This document shows positions 48,817 through 60,600 of a stretch of 64,000 nt of DNA, in pieces; the first letter of the stretch is position 1; each line of letters opens with the position of its first letter. Under the pieces are notes generated by a model. It worked only from the letters and a program-made list of their open reading frames with translations, was not told the DNA's origin and did not search any database. A program made the translations under genes and the position numbers. Origin of the DNA: Bugula neritina (lineage: Eukaryota > Bryozoa > Gymnolaemata > Cheilostomatida > Bugulidae); contig OZ037766.1 of assembly GCA_964035545.1 (NCBI GenBank), positions 2,091,501 through 2,155,500 on the forward strand. The letters are read 5' to 3'.

Positions 48817-50130
48817 TAGAACATGCAGGTTCTCTTTTGTAGAAATTTATTAACGTTGCCTGTTATAAATTATATATAATTAATGCATTTTTGATGCAAA
48901 TACTTTCATAATAATTATATACTATTCAGACTAATCATGCATTCAGCTTGGTATAAAGTTTTTCATGTTTTTTCAATGAATTTTATTAGAATTATATTTT
49001 TATATGTAGATTTACTATTTCATATGTACATTGTATATATGACAATTTTTTTCAAAGTAGCTGCGTATTTTTCATATATTTTTTGACAATATTTTTCAGC
49101 TACTATATAATTTTTATTGAAATAATTTTTTCTTCAACTACAATAATCTTGCGCTGTATTGCAATTTGAGCAAATTTGTTATTCTAACTGATAAATTGAT
49201 CACTCTAAATATTGACACAACAAATTATTTAAATAATTTAGAATTGTCAGATTTTAATAGATTAAGCAAACCTGTGTTGTAACATAATAAAACATGGCAG
49301 GTGGTACAACAATCAAACGCTTAATAAAAAATATGATATGAAATTATTGAACATTTAGTTTATTGTATAATTAATACTTTTACATAATAAAACTATATAA
49401 ATGTGTGCAAAAGAGTAACAAAATAATAATAATGAGCTTGCCCAGAGGCAAGAGAACCTATCTTAAAGTTACTGCAAAAGGTCAGATCCACAAAAATACA
49501 AATGAAAAAACATCAACAGTTTCATGAAGTCACAGAGTAGAAAATCAGTTGAGACAATTAAAATAACGCAATTGGCCACGAATTGATGGGTTGTGTATTA
49601 AACTTTAAAACATTTGAGGAGTAAAACATAAAGTCTAAGTATTCGCTTTGAAAAGGTTAATAAAATAAGTTCTACTAATATATAAATTGACTAGTGCCGG
49701 TGTGATAAAAAGCATCCATTAAAGCAATGATAAAGCTACTTATAATAAAATACAATTATTATGCTACAGATAAAAGAGCAAGCAAGTAACACTATGGAGG
49801 ACACAATTCCAAATTCAAGTTTTGTAAAAAGTACAGCAATTGGTTTATTTGCCTAAATACGACATAATAAAGTATAGAACAAGAAAGTTTGATAAACAAA
49901 ATCTAAGTTAGAAAGGCAAGTAATACAGGCTTCATATATCAGACCCGTTAAGTTGGCCATCTAAGTAGAGTACAACAGCGGCAGCAGTAAAAGTACAAAA
50001 ACAAAGCTTACAAACAACAACGGTTTTACTGCGGTTAGAGTTGTCCCTGTACTGAGAAAACTTAGATACTATACGCCAGAATTTCAGTGTGGTAGGAGCA
50101 GCTAGTGAAAGGTTTGACATCATCATTAGA
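48817..50130. other. Shared 3' region of convergent gene B and the tetraspanin gene
   Basis: Gene B (+) ends at 48816 and the tetraspanin (-) at 50131. AATAAA for gene B is first seen at 49286-49291. A reverse-strand AATAAA (TTTATT) for the tetraspanin is at 49359-49364. No further gene is recognised. The reverse-strand frame at 49932-50156 is not supported as separate coding sequence. Confidence 0.5.
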
Positions 50131-53100
50131 TTACTCGTAACTCTCTCTAATAGCACAGCATAGCAGCATAGAGAATACCATGCCTATCAGCTGAAACAAC
50201 CAAACACATCATTGTCATGTGTCGAAAGATAAACTGGTAGATACATGTATATTGCTGATTCATTAAAATACTAACCAGGTATTTCCTAAATGTATACATG
50301 TACTGCTATTACAATAAACTAGTTAAAAAAGTTAACATTAGTGTATATTTTCTAGAAATTCAAGGTATGCAGCTGCATGTAGAGTTAAGAGAAGTTAAAA
50401 CATTTGGTTAAATGATGGCTAAAACCTTTCAACTAACAAAAATATAATATATTATACAACAGAGAACATAACTCCAATTATTCCCCAAAAGTGTGCCATA
50501 TTTCTTAATATCTGATTAGATAGTAACATAAAGATATGGACTGCAGCAAAGTAAGGCTGGGAATCCTACAGGGCCACCCGCACACACAGATCAATAGCTA
50601 GGGGAGGATTTCTGGCTATAGTTGAAAATAGTGATAACAAATAGTAGACACAATCTATGTTATGTATATACAATAACCAAGGACTGCAACTCCAGAACTG
50701 TAGGGAGCAATAAAATGGATTTAAATTCAATTTGCTCCTTGACATAGTACTAGATCCAACCCTGTTGAGAATATCAAATGACGGGTGGTATACCCCTTCC
50801 GACACTACGTGAAGACTGAGTGTAGGCAGCATATCACAGCATCACGTACCATGACGCAGCCTGTGCTGATGGACACGGCAGCCAGGATCACTCCGTAGTC
50901 GTTGATGAACTGCTCGGCCTCTGCTTTACACCCGGGAGTACCGTCTGCTGCCACAAAGGACTGTGTGGGATGTTGAGGACAAGACGCGGGTATGGCATCG
51001 TGCACCTGAAGAGAGAGAGAGTAGTAAACTGTATACTATGATATGTTACAGTTTCATAAAACTGTAAAACTGAAACAGGTGGTGAGAGTGAGATATTTTC
51101 TGCTTCTCCACCAAACTATGTTAACAAAATAAACTATCACATGTGTAGGTTATAGCCGAATGTAGGTCACATTATACCTGAATGTAGGTCACATTATACA
51201 TGGATGTGGGTCAAACTATACTTGGATGTAGGTCACATTATACCTGAATGTAGGTCACATTGTACCTGAATGTAGGTCACATTATACCTGGATGTAGGGC
51301 ACATTATACCTGGATGTAGGTCACATTATACCTGGATGTAGGACTTGTACTCTGTAAGATAATCTTCCAGTCCACAGCAGCCCAACGTCTGCTGAATCAG
51401 GTTGACGAGGTTACTGCTCTGAGGGTCGTATGTCTGAATTTCCTCCTCAAACTCTTCTATTACCAGTTCAATGAACTGCAATACAATACAATACAATGAA
51501 CTGCAATACAATACAATGCAATGAACTACAATACAATATAATGAACTACAATACAATAAACTACAATTTAATGAACTAGATAAAAAGATGCATTAAAATA
51601 TAATACAATACAATGAGTTGGGCAATGGGTGAGAACATATTAAAAATATATATAATTGTGAACAGACTGTCTGTCTGTGTGTCAGTAATAAGGTTTAAAA
51701 CACAAGTAGTCAAATCAAGTCAAACCATGGCTCAAAGTATATATAAATTATCAAAAAAACCAACATTTCGATCATTACTGAAAAATAAAACTTATTGCGA
51801 GCAAAACTTATGATTTCTAGAGTTTATAGCCATCACAGAGTTTGTATATAGTTAAATGCATCATGGTATGGCAACGGGGTGAGATTTTTGGGTAATTTTG
51901 TTCTGAAAAGACAATTCCAAGCAACTGATATTTATTCCAAAATACGCTGTAATTTACCCTCAATGTAAGAACTACCCCTTCTTATATTTAGTTCTCAGCA
52001 GAAGGTTAACATGTTTATATTATACTGTAAACATTTAGTATAGCACAGCCATGGTCTTTGGAATAACAGTTACAATCAACCAGCGCCTGGTTTGAATATG
52101 TTTATAACTCCATTCATCAGCTTTCGTACAAGAAGATTCTTATATTTTATTATAGGAATAAACAAATACAAGATGGCTCTTGTACCAAGAAAATGGCAGC
52201 ATGATTATGATAGCGTCAGCAGCAAACATCACAGACAGCCGAGAGCAAAGTTCAATATAAAGCAGTTCACAGTTACTATGTAGTGAAATAGTTGTGAAAT
52301 ATGAGGCAATACAGTATCTCGCATTGCAATCAATACTCATGGCTATACATTTCATCTCTTGAAATTATAGACTCGATTGTTAAATATTATATGCAGTGCG
52401 TAGAGACTCAAACAATAGTGGCAGCGAAATAGCATCATAGCTTTAAATATTTCCCCTCCTTATTATATATATCTCTAGGGATAGACTTGGGCATTGCGAA
52501 TGACACAAAGTTTATTAATATTTAAAACTACGTACAGCTGCACTTAATAAGTAACGTACACTTGCATGTGCTTACCTTTTATATACATTTATAGCATGTA
52601 CGCACACCAAACATACCACACTTCAGCACTTACAGCGTAACATGTTAATTTTACTTGCCACTAAGTCAAATATGTAACTTACACCTGCATGGACTTACCT
52701 CATCTTTCCTGATGAAGCAAAGAGTGCCAATAGCTATCAGTCCAGCAAAGAGTATGAACATACATACAAAGAACTGTAAATAGAAACATAATATACAATA
52801 TAATAATAGAATATAATATAACATGTATTCAATTTCTGATGGAATGCAGTTACATTCCGATTACAATTGGGGAATAGAAGTGCATGAAAGTAAAATATTC
52901 AACAATGATTGCACTCAACAATGATAGTGAAGATTGTGGGTGAATTTGACCAGGAGATATAATCAATTCCCCAGTAACTAGTAGAATGTAACTAGTAAAT
53001 GGTAGGCATGTGGAAACCAAAGGAAATAATTAACATTTCTACAGTCACTACACCTACATCTATCAATCACCACCTAACACAGGATGTCATGGGACTAGCT

Positions 53101-55913
53101 GGCAGGTAGACTGCCTGACAGGTAAGTTATTTATCCTCGCCAAGTCTACCGGCTTGTCGGGTAGAACTTGATGTCTAGGACCAGGAGAGAGAGTAACTGA
53201 GAGTGTGGACTATCAAGTGATGCCAATATAGAGTGTACAACCCTGCACCTTTTATTATTATACGAGAAGAAATAGTCTTTGTCTATAGAGTCTCAATGCC
53301 TGAACATAAACCCAACTAGATGTAGCTTCATGTTTAGCCTGAGCACAATAAGAAATCTAGTTTGAGGTGCAGTTACTGTTAATTATCTAAATTCCCCATA
53401 ACCTTGAATAAAACCTCAAACAACCTTCCCAATACCTAGAGACTAGTTCCAGTCCAATTTATCATTTATTACTGATATGAGTTTCACCAAGTTCATTGCA
53501 AAGTTGACCACACTATGAGCTGTTAGCCATTGGCTGCAAAGGCAGCCGAATCTCTGCGGCAGCAATAATCAAAACACAGACTGTATTCAACTCAACTATA
53601 CATGCACCTGTAGACATGATTAGTTATATTATTAGGCTAAGCTGGTAAATTGTCTACCTGGGAGTGAGAAATTCACTCCGTTATTAAAACCATCATCTAA
53701 TTATTGATATTTTAATTATACAGAAAGAAATAAACCCACTTAAGCTATGCTGCAGGTAATTCAGCCCAGACTTACAGTACAGGCTGTTAGCTGAGATTCC
53801 AAGAGGTATTACAGGCTAAATTGTAGACTTTCAGGGCACTAGCACCTTACTAATAGCGTTTTTTTTTATGATTGAATAAACAGTTTAGGCTAATTGAACA
53901 CCAAACAGAACAGTAAGAGGCTATTTCATGGCAGCGTGACTTTCTAGGCAGCAAACAAGGACTATTTTGACATCATTACACAATCTTATCACTAGAATCT
54001 TACAAAAACAGGAAATATCAGACATTATCTGTAGACAGAAGTGATCTACTACAACAATATTACATGTAATATAAACAAGTGCTAGTGGTTGTTGGCTAGT
54101 TATCCAAGTTATGGTGAAGTAACGGCTTCCTTGTGACTAACCAATCATCAACGGCTTTACATCATCTTGAGTCATTTGATCTGTTACACTCGCAAATGGA
54201 TGATACTGTTTATTGTTAGGTTTTGTATTGTTATTGCAGTAATATTGAAACTATTTGGCACTACTCCCAAACAGCCACATAAAGTATTTAGCATTACTAG
54301 TAGTTTTATTGGCTGAACATTCATGACTAGTTAAAGCAGCATTAAATGCTACAGTAGATTCTGCAATGGTTATTAGCACTACTGAAGTAGAGATTGCATT
54401 GTTCAGCTCAAAGAAACATGAAATTAGAAAAATATTGTATGCCTAAAGAACATTCCAGATAACTATTTTATAAAATGCCAATACAAAAGAGTTGCAAGCA
54501 ATAGTTTCCTAAGAATCACTGATGTAGCGGTTGTGTTAGCAGTATTTCAAGCCTGTCATTGACATTCATTAAGGCACACTGAAATTATGCTTTTGAAATA
54601 ACATTACTTTCTATGACATCATGTATTTACTCTAAACTAGATTTCTATGGACTGGTAAGGTGAATCGTGATTAAAATAAAGAAAATAAAGTGTTTTCAAA
54701 CAACTTGAATTTACAAAATCGCCCTACATAAACATACATGTGTGGCAAAAGGAGATAAATTGGCGAACGATAATTTATCAGTTTAGTTTATGTGAGCAAG
54801 TTGTCTGTTTGCCGTCAAATATTGAGAGGTGATAAATTTCAGATCATAACGTCAAGCATAGCAGAGTCAAAATTTATGACATTGCAAACACTAAACTAGA
54901 TTATAATACAATAGTTAGTTAGTGCTGTCTACAGCATTGAAGGAGCAACTTTAATAAAACTACTTACGGAAACCAGCAAGCATTTACTTTCTCTGATGGC
55001 TCCACAGCAACCAAAGAAGCCTATAATCATGATGACACACCCCACCACAATAATACCGATGCCGGCATATTGCAGGGCAGCGAAGGAGGTGTCCGCTGCC
55101 AGATCTTTGAAGGTGTCATCCACCAGAACCCAAATTCCAAAGCCAACCAATGCACAACCTATGAGCTGGAAAACATAATGTTACAATTAAGTATATTAGC
55201 AAGCCAGTCATTGCGACCAAAATTTGCTAGCAACACAGTAGCTTAGAATTTGCTTCAGACCGATTTTAAAATATCATCAAATCTATGTTGCTAGTTGAAC
55301 TAACCAAAATGTGTAGCATATAGTCAATTCAGTGAGTTTAAGAGGAAATAGTCTGAGTTTGATTAACTCTAAGCATAAATAAACTGCAATTTTAATAGTA
55401 ATTTTTTGTGATATAATAACAGCTGTCATCATCCAAGTAAAAACTAAACCTGGGTCTCATCAGAGTCACTAGTATTCGTTATAAAAGCTTCTTAGGTTAT
55501 CAACAAATAGAACTAGTAATAGTTGCCCTAACAGCTACTTAAACATATGAGACTCTAACTTATTGATTGAGTCACTGGGTAGACTGCTGTAGATTGAGAC
55601 TGGCTTTGGAGTTCTTATAAAATACCATCATGGACTTCACTTATTCAATTTCATCTTTGATCACAGCCATTCAATTTCATTCATAGTTAATGTTATACTT
55701 GTAGTTGTAGTAATAATTGGTAAGCGATTATAATTTGATATTACTTGCCAATTAATGAGTTATCATAATCACAGACAGATACCCGTGAGATACTTATGGT
55801 AATACTTATAGTCCTAGTAAGAAATGGTAACTTACCCAAAATATGAAGTTGAAGGCGAACATCAAGTATTTTATGCAGGCAAAGCATCCACTTAAACCAC
55901 TTCCAGACCCCAT
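50131..55913 (-). CDS. Tetraspanin, 236 residues
   Basis: Six exons (reverse strand): 55913-55836, 55165-54968, 52773-52699, 51475-51332, 51005-50850, 50190-50131, every intron phase 0, as is common in this family. The protein has four membrane helices (about 15-40, 58-83, 93-113, 203-230), a polar GFFGCCGAIRESKCLL turn after the second helix, and a large extracellular loop with C150-C151-G152 and further Cys at 174 and 191, so a four-cysteine loop. It ends CCAIRESYE after the last helix. Palmitoylation-type Cys flank the helices. Tetraspanins organise receptors in membrane microdomains; the partner here is unknown. The donor of exon 4 is repeated eight times in tandem downstream, and a CAATA repeat lies just before that exon. 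Possible conventional members are the CD9/CD63-like groups; no exact orthologue is claimed. Confidence 0.95.
51155..51334. repeat. 22-bp tandem repeat built from the exon 4 donor site of the tetraspanin
   Basis: Eight units spaced exactly 22 bases apart. Read on the reverse strand each has ctacatccag or a close variant followed by gtataatgtgac. Six of the eight keep CAG|GTA, with the junction motif tacctg at 51175, 51241, 51263, 51285, 51307 and 51329. The first unit is the real end of exon 4, so the array copies the exon-intron border. Confidence 0.9.
51477..51612. repeat. CAATA/CAATG microsatellite before tetraspanin exon 4
   Basis: Repeats of aatacaataca and caatgaactg fill the last 130 bases of intron 3 (reverse strand) up to the acceptor. 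Confidence 0.75.
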
Positions 55914-55919
55914 TTTTAG

Positions 55920-57650
55920 TTTTTCAAATATGGATATTTGAATTTCTCTTTTAAAAATAAAATAAAACTGAAACGGCAAGAAATTTAAATAACACTGTTA
56001 GTGTTAGTAACAGTGACACCTCTGAGTTCTGACACTAACACTTACAGTCCACTGTCCTTTGGCTTTAGACTCAGACTGACTGTGACTGGTAAACTTTAAA
56101 TATTTTATATTAACCTTTACTGCCAAGCTTATAACTATTAATCCAAGTTATAGATCTGCTACGAGATATCGAACGTATATTTAAAACTTAAAAATTATAA
56201 CCTTAACTGTAACCCAGTATTGGTGAGTAAATAATTACAATAATTATAAATAGTAAATAAAAATGTTCTTCCTTTAACTGAATAGCCTAAGTTCTAAAAA
56301 CTTAACGACTCAGTCCTGAAAACTTGACAATGTGCAGACAACTCGATATTTATTATAAAACCTTCATTGGTCATTGAGTTGTCTTTTCCTGTGCCTGCAT
56401 GTCCAGTTTTTCTCCAGTAAAAAATATGGATCTCAAAATCCATCTTCAAGTTATACCGATATTCATTTTGATATTGAATGTTTTTTTGTAAAAAAATCAT
56501 ACTGCTGATGATTATTATTATGATGATTGTTTTATTTTCTAAAAATTCTTTCCTATTACTAGTAGACGATCCGTATAAGTATCAGTATGACTATGACTAT
56601 CATTATGATTATGATTAATGATTATCATTAATTTTAAATTTAATGATTATCATTATGATAATCATTATGAATATCATAATCAATATGATAATGACTAATC
56701 TAACATCTATCATTCTATGACTATGAGATTGAGTATCGGTATGAGACATGACTGTAGCAGAGTAGTACTAGTAGTAGTAGCACTATCGTTTATCGGTATC
56801 ACAAATTGAAATTTGAAATGGAAATTTTGTGAATAACATCAAGTTTAACACAAGTTGAAGTTCATTTTCATTTTGATTTAGAAGTAGTAGACGTAGTGAA
56901 GTAATACTAATAGTAATACGAATAGTATAATTATAATTATACACTATTTGTGTTAGTATTAATATAACATTAGTATAACTATAAGTATAAGTATTATATA
57001 ATATAATACTTATACTTATAGTTATACTAATGTTATATAAATATATTGAGTTATAAATCACTATAATATTAATAATCATAATGGTTATTAATATTATGAG
57101 TAGAAGTATTAGTTCTACTATTAAATTTAATAATAGATTTACTTCTAATATATTACTATTAGTATTAGACTTAGTTATTTTAGTATTGCAATCTAAATCA
57201 GTATCACAATTTGAATTTTAAAACTAAATAAGTAAATCACTAAATGTAATTACATTTGCAATTACTGAATTAGTATTACATATACTATTAGTATTAGTAT
57301 TCATATATTGCTGTTACAATACCTAATGAATAAGCATAATTCAATTTTGTAGTAATTATAATACTAATAGACCTAGAGTATAGACATAGTGATAATGATA
57401 TCCACACACACTTAGAACTAAGAGCAGTAGGGAAAAAATTAAGACACTACTAGTACTACTAGTAGCACTACTACTAGTACTATAATCACTACTACTACCC
57501 ACCATAAACTACATCAAGAACTAGAGATATAAATCTCTTATATAGTAGTCCCGTCTGCTATAATCTACTCAGTTTAAACTCTAGATGCATTAGCCATCCT
57601 ATTTTCTGATTTTAGGGTCATTTGTAGACTACTGGCAGAAAATTGAGTAA
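55920..57650. other. Divergent intergenic region rich in simple repeats and palindromes
   Basis: It lies between the tetraspanin start (reverse) and the zinc-finger gene start (forward), so both promoters should be here. From 56560 to 57420 it consists of atgattatcatt, tagtattag and similar units with many short palindromes, including the perfect one at 56962-57038. No coding frame is supported. Confidence 0.6.
56962..57038. repeat. Perfect palindrome, 38-bp arms, one-base centre
   Basis: Positions 56962-56999 are the exact reverse complement of 57001-57038, with only base 57000 between them. The arms are AT-rich (atataacattagtataact at the outer end). A base-by-base check found no mismatch. 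Confidence 0.95.
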
Positions 57651-57662
57651 ACAGCAGACAAA

Positions 57663-60600
57663 ATGTCTTCTCCTGGTCCAAAGACCAAGTATATGAAATG
57701 CAAGCTCTGCTCCAAAGTGGTAAACCAAAAGGTGATTTCTTCTAAATTTCCTTAAATCCACAGATCCTGCAGAAAAGCTGCTTGTTTTTATGTACTGAAA
57801 TGTTCAACCATTTTAATATAACTTGGATAAATTTTCTAGTGTCATAAGAATTGTGTTATTTAGGATTTATCAGCTCATGCGGACTCTCACCGAGAAAAGG
57901 GGGAGCTGCAGCGCTCCTCTTCAAGTGGAACTTCGGCTAAATCCTCACCGGCAGCATCTATGTCAGCGTCTTCAGTTACTGAAACTCCACATCAGGTGGA
58001 GGAGGTTGTATCCATGGCAACTACTGACACAGCTGTTTCTACGGCAACCAACGCAACAGCTGTATCCATGGCAACCGCTGTTACAGCTGTATCTACAGTA
58101 ACTAATTCTACATCTGTATCTACGGCAAGTGCAGCCACATCTGTGTCCACGGCAACCAATGATACCTCTGTATCCATGGCAACTAATACTACAGCTGTAT
58201 CCACGGCAACTGCACCTACAGCTGTTTCTATGTCAACCAGTGCTACAGCTGTGTCTACAACGACCAATCCTACAACTGTATCTGTTGCAACCAATGCTAC
58301 AGCTGTATCTACAGCAACTGCAGCCACTGCTGTTTCTATGTCAACCAACCCTACAGCTGTATCCACGGCAACCAATGATACAATTGTATCTACAACAACC
58401 ACTCTTGTTCCCCCATCAAGTAGAAAGGGAGAAAGTGGTGACGCACCAACAACTTCCTCCAACTATGCAGCCAAAGTCGACCAGCTGGTATGCAGAGTAG
58501 TTGTTTATCTACCATTCAGTGTGATTTGTTGGTGTGGAAGTTGAAACGTGATATTGTGTGTGGAATAATATTATAATATGATGCACTACCACGGTATAAA
58601 ACCAGTATAAAAGAATTTATAATATCATTAGTATGTTATATTGTTAGCATGTTATATTGTTAGTATGTTATATTGTTAGTATATTATACTGTTAGTATAT
58701 TATACTGTTAGTATATTATACTGTTAGTATATTATACTGTTAGTATATTATACTGTTAGTATATTATACTGTTAGTATATTATACTGTTAGTATATTATA
58801 CTGTTAGTATATTATACTGTTAGTATATTATACTGTTAGTATATTATACTGTTAGTATATATTTTCAGAAGCTGGTAAACCATCTACTAATTAATGACAA
58901 GCTGCTCACTGTTAATAAAGAAAGACAGACATTTACCTGCGAGGTAAGATATTGTTTTTATCTCCATTTGGCCAATATTTTAACATTTTGTTCAATTCTT
59001 GTTGACTTTTTCTTGGGTCAACAACGAAGCCAAAAGTTTTATGTATGGACATTTTTTATTTTTCTCACACTGGGGGTACAACTCCATGAGCTAATACTGT
59101 AATGCCCATCTGTTAGTATAACTCTGTAATGTTGCTTTCTAACTTATTTAGCTTTCAATAAGATTCAACTGCTGGTATTTTTGGACATGAGATTCCAAAT
59201 GTCAATTGTTTATTTTTTGTGTCTTTATGATACAGGCACATGAGTGTGTGTTGTGTCCTTAACTTCACTTGTATATGCTTATATGTATGTTGTTATGGTG
59301 TGCATATATTATGTTTGATAAAAGTTGTTCTATAATTCCCTTTTCACTTGTAGTTTTAAAATAATAGATTGATTTGGTTTTAAAATAAATATCTGTTTAA
59401 TAAAAACCTGATTATGTAGGTATGCCAATGTAATGGTCCACGGATGAACTTCAGGGCATATGTAGAACATGTTTCCTCTATCTCTCACATGAAGGTAAAC
59501 TGTCTGTAACTACTAGTACTACTACTACTACTACTGCTACTACTGCTACTACTGCTACTACTTCTACTACTTCTACTTCCGCTACTACCGCTACTACTAC
59601 TATTACTATTATTCTATGACCAATGCCATCATTATTGATTTTATCAATATTAATATTTCAATTGTTCTATTTCTGGTATTTTTGTCATAAATATAACTGT
59701 TGATTATGGTATTTTCGCACAAGTACCATCATTCGTATTCAAATAGATACATTCACTATTCATTCTCATTAGCACTTGCTGTAAAATCTAACTGTTATGA
59801 CAATAAAGCATAATGATTTACGTTCTGCAAATCGTAATGCCAACAATAATTTAATTGTTCATTGTTTCAGAATGTGTTTGTGTGGATGAACACATCAGAA
59901 TCACGAACTCTGGATAAATACCAGGTATTATTCTCTGAAGCATGTCACTAAGTTGAAATTCTGAATAGTAAATAAATGTTCATACACTCATTTATCTATT
60001 CACACATGTCTGGTATTAACAAAGTTGTTGAACTTGGATTATCAACAATTTTTTTTAGCTTTTGAATAGGTGTGTACACTTGAGCAACTTCTAGCATAGT
60101 ATTTTAGACCTACATCGAATGCTCCTCAAAATTTAATTGATATTTAAGTGTGTTTTTAATATAGGGACATTTCACATTTTCTCATATTATTTTCGTTATG
60201 CTTTGCTTTATATCATTTGATCTTTTGTAGGTCTTGGTTAAGAAGTTAAGGGCTTCTAATAAACCAATTGGTCTGTTCTGTGAAGTAGGTTTGAGCAATT
60301 TCATATTCTCTAAAATTGTAGTAAATGGGATAGAAATGTTATGTTGAATAGAAAGTTATGACTGGTAAATCTGCTGGCTAGCAATACCCATGTATTTTTT
60401 CTAACTCAATGTTCCCTGTTCCGTACAAAGCAAACTTTGTTTCTTTTGAAAAGACAATGAAGTTTTATATTGTGATGACATTTATTACTTAAAATTCTTG
60501 GTATAAATAGAAAGATATGTTCCTCTTGTACATAACTGTGATATGTAATTAACTACGTGTGGTGTTACAGCTGTGCAGGAAAGCATCATTCAACGTGAAA

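Noticed and set aside
58637-58860. CRISPR-like array
   Set aside because: The units are contiguous 16-bp repeats without spacers, in an animal intron.
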